Assembly (NCBI RefSeq): GCF_009739465.1
Contig: NZ_WHOM01000044.1
Span: 123,359-187,358, forward strand
DNA length: 64,000 nucleotides
Source of the DNA: Streptomyces apocyni
GTDB lineage: Bacteria; Actinomycetota; Actinomycetes; Streptomycetales; Streptomycetaceae
Direction of reading: 5' to 3'
Part shown: positions 59,940-64,000 of the stretch, piece by piece
Layout of the letters: each line of letters starts with the position of its first letter
How positions within the stretch are numbered: the stretch's first letter is position 1
Position numbers and translations under genes: made by a program
The notes under the pieces: generated by a model
Database searches by the model: none
The model's input: the letters and a program-made list of their open reading frames with translations, nothing else
Told to the model about the DNA's origin: nothing

Positions 59940-60734
59940 GTGAGCGAGGCAGGCGCTGAGGCCGTACGGGTCGAGCGGGACGGGCCGGTAACCACGGTCA
60001 CGCTGCACCGGTCCGACGTACGCAACGCCGTGGACCGCGCCACCGCGGCCGCGCTGGCCGAGGCGTTCCGGGACTTCGACCGGGACCCGGACGCCTCGGT
60101 CGCCGTCCTGCACGGCGCGGGCGGCACGTTCTGCTCCGGCGCCGATCTCAAGGCCGTCGCTACGGGAGCGGGTAACCGCGTCGCGGCGGACGGGGACGGG
60201 CCGATGGGCGTGTCCCGGATGCGCCTGTCCAAACCGGTGATCGCCGCGGTCGCGGGGCACGCCGTGGCGGGTGGGCTTGAGCTGGCGCTCTGGGCGGATC
60301 TGCGGGTGGCCGACGAGAGCGCGGTGTTCGGCGTGTACTGCCGCCGGTGGGGTGTGCCGCTGATCGACGGCGGCACCGTACGGCTGCCGCGGCTGATCGG
60401 CACCAGCGTCGCGATGGACCTGATCCTGACCGGGCGGCCGGTGGACGCGGCCGAGGCCCTGCGAATCGGCCTGGCCAACCGCGTCGTACCGGCCGGGCAG
60501 GCGCTGGCTGCCGCGCGGGAGCTGGCGGCGCGGATCGCGGCGTTCCCGCAGACGTGTCTGCGACACGACCGGCTGTCCGTACTCGAACAGGAGGGCTTGA
60601 GCGAACCAGCCGCCCTCGCCGTGGAGTTCGCCCATGGCACGGTGTCGCTGGCGGCCGACACGGCGGCGGGGGCAGCGCGGTTCGCCGCTGGGGCGGGCCG
60701 TCACGGCGCCTTCGACGCACCACCCCCCTCGTAA
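59940..60734 (+). CDS. Crotonase-fold protein lacking one catalytic Glu
   Basis: The 264-residue protein has the crotonase fold and oxyanion-hole loops (GTFCSGADLKAV; AGHAVAGGLELALWADLRVA). E114 corresponds to the first catalytic Glu of enoyl-CoA hydratase, but the second position, twenty residues later, is C134 within FGVYCRRWG. Simple hydration is therefore unlikely; isomerase, hydrolase or another CoA reaction is possible. The GTG at 59940 follows GAGAGGGG. A duplicated junction sequence separates it from the dehydrogenase gene. Confidence 0.85.
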   Translation: MSEAGAEAVRVERDGPVTTVTLHRSDVRNAVDRATAAALAEAFRDFDRDPDASVAVLHGAGGTFCSGADLKAVATGAGNRVAADGDGPMGVSRMRLSKPVIAAVAGHAVAGGLELALWADLRVADESAVFGVYCRRWGVPLIDGGTVRLPRLIGTSVAMDLILTGRPVDAAEALRIGLANRVVPAGQALAAARELAARIAAFPQTCLRHDRLSVLEQEGLSEPAALAVEFAHGTVSLAADTAAGAARFAAGAGRHGAFDAPPPS

Positions 60735-60740
60735 GCGGCT

Positions 60741-60807
60741 GGCTCACCACCCCTTTCGATACATGCGCGTATCGGATACGTTCATGTATCGAAAGGGGTG
60801 GTGAGCC
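60741..60807 (+). promoter_or_regulatory. Perfect 25-bp inverted repeat with inner dyad, abutting a TetR start
   Basis: Bases 60741-60765 (beginning GGCTCACCACCCCTTTCGAT) are the exact reverse complement of 60783-60807, which ends at the ATG. The 17-nt loop contains CGTATCGGATACG, a second nested dyad. The right arm contains the ribosome site AAAGGGGTGG of the TetR gene. The element could be a TetR operator as DNA and a terminator or ribosome-site-masking hairpin as RNA. Confidence 0.75.
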
Positions 60808-61452
60808 ATGGCGGCACCCACGGCCCGGCGTGAGAAGACCCGGCAGCGGCTGCTTGTCGCGGCGCTGGACGTGTTCGCGGAGGAGGGCTTCGGGCGCTCG
60901 ACGGTGGAGCAGGTCTGCGAGCGGGCCGGGTACACGCGTGGCGCGTTCTACTCGAACTTCTCCTCGCTGGACGAGCTGTTCCTCGCGATGTGGGAGGAGC
61001 GCTCCTCGCAGCTGATCACCGGGCTGCGCGCCGCCCTGGCCGAGGTGCCCGACGCGACGCCGGACCAGGCGCTGCGGGCCGCGCTGCGCGCGATCCCCGT
61101 CGATGACGCCTGGTACCGGGTGACCGCGGAGTTCACCGCGCACGCACTGCGCACCCCCGGGCTGCGGCGGGTGATGGCGGCACGGGAGCAGGCCATCCAG
61201 GACACCATCCTGCCGGTCGTGGTGGCCGCGCTCGGCCGCGCGGGGCGCCGCGTCACCGATGCGGCGGCACTGGGCCAGGCCCTGGTGGCGGTGCACGACG
61301 GCACCTCCGTACAGGTCCTGCTCGAACCGGACAGCGACACGGCGCGACTCCGGCGCGAGGAGCTGTTCCAGCACGTCCTGGAGTCCTACAGCACGCCCGT
61401 CAACACCCCCATCAGCACGCCCGTCAGCACACCGATCACCGAGGAGCCGTAA
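60808..61452 (+). CDS. TetR family transcriptional regulator
   Basis: The 214-residue protein has a TetR HTH (QRLLVAALDVFAEEGFGRST ... QVCERAGYTRGAFYSNFSSL) and a helical ligand domain. The C-terminus ends in a STPVNTPISTPVSTPIT repeat that looks like recent expansion. Its stop overlaps the flavin dehydrogenase start by one base (TAATG). The large inverted repeat at its start is probably its operator. Confidence 0.9.
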   Translation: MAAPTARREKTRQRLLVAALDVFAEEGFGRSTVEQVCERAGYTRGAFYSNFSSLDELFLAMWEERSSQLITGLRAALAEVPDATPDQALRAALRAIPVDDAWYRVTAEFTAHALRTPGLRRVMAAREQAIQDTILPVVVAALGRAGRRVTDAAALGQALVAVHDGTSVQVLLEPDSDTARLRREELFQHVLESYSTPVNTPISTPVSTPITEEP

Positions 61453-63113
61453 TGAGTGACGACGCCGATGTCATCGTGGTGGGCGCGGGGCTGGCCGGAC
61501 TGGTCGCCACCTACGAACTCACCCGCGCGGGGCGCCGCGTCCTGGTCGTCGACCAGGAGAACGAGGCCAACCTCGGCGGCCAGGCCTTCTGGTCGCTCGG
61601 CGGGCTCTTCTTCGTCAACAGCCCCGAGCAGCGCCGGGCGGGCATCAAGGACTCCTACGACCTCGCTCTCGCCGACTGGCTCGGCTCGGCGGGCTTCGAC
61701 CGCGAGCGCGAGGACCACTGGCCGCGTCAGTGGGCACAGGCGTACGTGTCCTTCGCCGCCGGTGAGAAGCGCGCCTACCTGCGCGGCCTCGGCCTGCGCC
61801 TGACGCCGATGGTCGGCTGGGCCGAGCGCGGCGGCGGCTCCGCGAGCGGGCACGGCAACTCGGTGCCGCGCTTCCACCTCACCTGGGGCACAGGCCCCGA
61901 GGTCGTACGGGTCTTCCTGGAGCCGGTGATGGCCGCGGCGGCCCGCGGACTCGTCACCTTCAAGCACCGGCACCAGGTCGACGAGCTGATCGTCGAGGGC
62001 GGGGCGGCGGTGGGCGTACGGGGCACGGTGCTCGCCCCGTCAGCGGAGCCGCGCGGTGTCGCCTCGTCCCGCGAGGCCGCGGGCGAGTTCGCCCTGCGCG
62101 CCCAGGCCGTCGTGGTGACGTCTGGCGGCATCGGCGGCAACCAGCGACTGGTACGCGAGAACTGGCCGGTCGACCGGATCGGCCCGGCGCCCCAGTCGAT
62201 GATCAGCGGCGTCCCCGCGCATGTCGACGGCCGGATGCTGGGGATCACCGAGAGCGCGGGCGGCTCGATCGTCAACCGGGACCGGATGTGGCACTACACC
62301 GAGGGCATCAAGAACTGGGACCCCGTCTGGCCCGACCACGCCATCCGCATCATCCCGGGCCCGTCGTCCCTCTGGCTGGACGCCACGGGCAAGCGGCTGC
62401 CCGCACCGCTGTTCCCGGGCCACGACACGCTGGCGACCCTGCGGCACATCGTCGGTACGGGGTACGACCACAGCTGGTTCATCCTGACCCGCGCCATCGT
62501 GGAGAAGGAGTTCGCCCTCTCCGGTTCGGAGCAGAACCCCGACATCACCGGCAAGGACATCAAGCTGGTGCTGTCACGGGTGAAGAAGGGCGCGCCAGGA
62601 CCGGTCCAGGCCTTCCTCGACCGCGGTGAGGACTTCGTCGTACGCCGCACACTCGCCGAGCTCGTCGACGGGATGAACGCGATCACCCCCGGCCCCAAGC
62701 TGGACCTCGCCCAGGTGGAGCGGGAGGTGGTGGCCCGCGATCGCGAGACGGGCAACCCGTACTCCAAGGACCTCCAGATGATGTCCGTCGGCAACGCCCG
62801 CGCCTACCGCCCGGACAAGCTGATGCGGGTGGCCAAGCCGCATCGCCTGCTCGACCCGGCGCAGGGACCCCTGATCGCGGTACGCCTGCACCTGCTCACC
62901 CGGAAGACGCTCGGCGGCCTGGAGACGACTCTGGACTCGCAGGTCGTACGCCCGGACGGCGCGGTGTTCGACGGGCTGTACGCGGCGGGCGAGGTGGCCG
63001 GTTTCGGTGGCGGAGGCGTGCACGGCTACAACGCGCTGGAGGGTACGTTCCTCGGCGGCTGCGTCTTCTCCGGCCGCGCCGCGGGGCGCGCGCTCGCCCG
63101 GCGGCTGGCGTGA
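61452..63113 (+). CDS. FAD-binding dehydrogenase, 3-ketosteroid delta1-dehydrogenase-like
   Basis: The 553-residue flavoprotein has a Rossmann FAD motif at the start (VIVVGAGLAGLVATYELTRA, then VVDQE) and the C-terminal ribityl-binding block AAGEVAGFGGGGVHGYNALE. The middle domain resembles the fumarate reductase/ketosteroid dehydrogenase group. The substrate is not determined; a steroid-like or cyclic ketone is possible but the key tyrosines cannot be assigned here. It is co-transcribed with the upstream TetR gene and the downstream SDR (GTGA overlap). Confidence 0.88.
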   Translation: MSDDADVIVVGAGLAGLVATYELTRAGRRVLVVDQENEANLGGQAFWSLGGLFFVNSPEQRRAGIKDSYDLALADWLGSAGFDREREDHWPRQWAQAYVSFAAGEKRAYLRGLGLRLTPMVGWAERGGGSASGHGNSVPRFHLTWGTGPEVVRVFLEPVMAAAARGLVTFKHRHQVDELIVEGGAAVGVRGTVLAPSAEPRGVASSREAAGEFALRAQAVVVTSGGIGGNQRLVRENWPVDRIGPAPQSMISGVPAHVDGRMLGITESAGGSIVNRDRMWHYTEGIKNWDPVWPDHAIRIIPGPSSLWLDATGKRLPAPLFPGHDTLATLRHIVGTGYDHSWFILTRAIVEKEFALSGSEQNPDITGKDIKLVLSRVKKGAPGPVQAFLDRGEDFVVRRTLAELVDGMNAITPGPKLDLAQVEREVVARDRETGNPYSKDLQMMSVGNARAYRPDKLMRVAKPHRLLDPAQGPLIAVRLHLLTRKTLGGLETTLDSQVVRPDGAVFDGLYAAGEVAGFGGGGVHGYNALEGTFLGGCVFSGRAAGRALARRLA

Positions 63114-63943
63114 GCGCGGAGGCCTCGGGAGTGCCGGGGCCGTCGGGGGCGGGCCGTACGGCGCTGGTGACGGGCGCGTCGTCCGGTATCGGGGCGGCCG
63201 TCGCCGAGGCCCTGGTCCGACGCGGCTACCGGGTGTATGGCACGAGCCGCACGCCGTCGTCGGTCAGCGACCCCGTTCCTGGCGTGAAGTACCTAGCCCT
63301 CGACCTCACCGACGAGGCGAGCATCACGGCCTGCGCGGAGGCGGCGGGAGCGGTGGACGTCCTGGTCAACAACGCCGGAGAAAGCCAGAACGGCCCCTTC
63401 GAGGAGCTCCCCATGGACGCCGTCATCCGCCTCTTCCAGCTCAACGTCTTCGGCGCCGTCCGCCTCACCCAGCTCCTCCTGCCCGGCATGCGCGCCAGGC
63501 GCCACGGCCGCGTGGTCATGGTCGGCTCGATGCTCGCCAGCTTCCCGCTCGCCTACCGCTCCTCGTACGTGGCCTCCAAGGCGGCCCTCAAGGGCTTCGC
63601 GAACGCGGCCCGGCGGGAGGTCGCGGCGTACGGCGTCGGCATCACCACCGTCGAGCCCGGCGCGATCAACACCGGCATCAGCGAACGCCGTACGCAGTAC
63701 GTCTCGGCCGACTCCCCGTTCGCCGACGAGTACCGCACGATGCTGGCGGCGCTGAACGCCAACGAGGCAGGCGGCACGCCCCCGCCCAAGGTCGCCGCGA
63801 CCATACTCAAGGCCATCGAGGCCCCCCGCCCCAAGCCCCTCTACGCGGTGGGCAGCAACGCCCCCCTGGCCTTCGCCCTGCGCCGTCTACTCCCCCGCTC
63901 CGCCGCCGAACGGATGGTGGCCCGCCGCCACGGCCTACGCTGA
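63110..63943 (+). CDS. Short-chain dehydrogenase/reductase
   Basis: The 277-residue classical SDR has TGASSGIGAAVAEAL (cofactor binding), LVNNAGES, the catalytic Ser in VMVGSMLAS, and YVASK (Tyr and Lys). Arg residues following the first strand (GTSRTPSSV) suggest NADP preference. It likely acts on an alcohol or ketone in the same pathway as the upstream flavin dehydrogenase. The GTG start overlaps that gene by 4 nt. The remaining 57 bases of the window show no feature. Confidence 0.9.
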   Translation: MSAEASGVPGPSGAGRTALVTGASSGIGAAVAEALVRRGYRVYGTSRTPSSVSDPVPGVKYLALDLTDEASITACAEAAGAVDVLVNNAGESQNGPFEELPMDAVIRLFQLNVFGAVRLTQLLLPGMRARRHGRVVMVGSMLASFPLAYRSSYVASKAALKGFANAARREVAAYGVGITTVEPGAINTGISERRTQYVSADSPFADEYRTMLAALNANEAGGTPPPKVAATILKAIEAPRPKPLYAVGSNAPLAFALRRLLPRSAAERMVARRHGLR

Positions 63944-64000
63944 CCACCGGCACGGCCCACTGAACCTCTGAACAGCACGGCGCGAAGAGTCGGCCGCGGG

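Overview
The window looks like a stretch of a Streptomyces chromosome. GC content and third-position GC are very high, starts are often GTG, and many genes overlap by 4 nt (ATGA or GTGA). TTA leucine codons are almost absent; I find two in genes. A 739-residue monomeric isocitrate dehydrogenase, a SigE-type sigma factor, CBM2-bearing cellulases and a CebR-type operator all fit that genus. I see no rRNA, tRNA, CRISPR array or intact phage.

Region by region. 1-6.6 kb: the end of a PhoD-like phosphatase, an ACT-GNAT protein, a DUF885 protein with a TTA codon, a divergent rhodanese/Lrp pair, a SRPBCC protein and a secreted peptidoglycan-binding protein. 7-13.5 kb: a TetR/DUF6463 pair with a palindromic operator, the sbcDC nuclease operon and a YigZ-family gene. 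13.5-18.7 kb: an IclR-controlled sugar-acid cluster (SMP-30 lactonase, enolase-superfamily dehydratase, zinc dehydrogenase, U32-like protein). 18.8-20.2 kb: a secreted phosphodiesterase. 20.2-21 kb: a scar made of a decayed IS200/IS605 tnpA between two truncated genes. 21-24.5 kb: an unrecognised accessory group (TPR protein, membrane alpha-toroid protein, cupin-like protein, Nudix hydrolase). 24.8-28.5 kb: a three-gene operon of a stand-alone NRPS-type adenylation protein, a membrane ferric-reductase-like oxidoreductase and an enoyl-CoA hydratase. This is my best candidate for an undescribed system.

28.6-54.3 kb is a plant cell-wall utilisation region. It holds a GH51 arabinofuranosidase, a YtfQRT/YjfF-like furanose importer, a PL9 pectate lyase, a sigma/membrane-protein pair, GH31 and GH3 glycosidases divergent from a LplABC-type oligosaccharide importer with a PL11 rhamnogalacturonan lyase, a LacI regulator, and GH6 and GH5 cellulases. 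54.6-64 kb is housekeeping and acyl-CoA metabolism: AsnC, icd, and two TetR-linked groups (acyl-CoA dehydrogenase with an atypical crotonase; a flavin dehydrogenase with an SDR).

Three repeated DNA motifs tie genes together. CGATATNNCGAAC-like sites lie at the IclR/dehydratase, U32-like, arabinofuranosidase and furanose-importer promoters, suggesting one regulon 15 kb apart. TCGAAGCGCTTCGA lies at both divergent promoters of the GH3/importer cluster and upstream of lacI. TGGGAGCGCTCCCA, the CebR box, lies upstream of the cellulases. All functions are inferred from sequence motifs; no database search was run.
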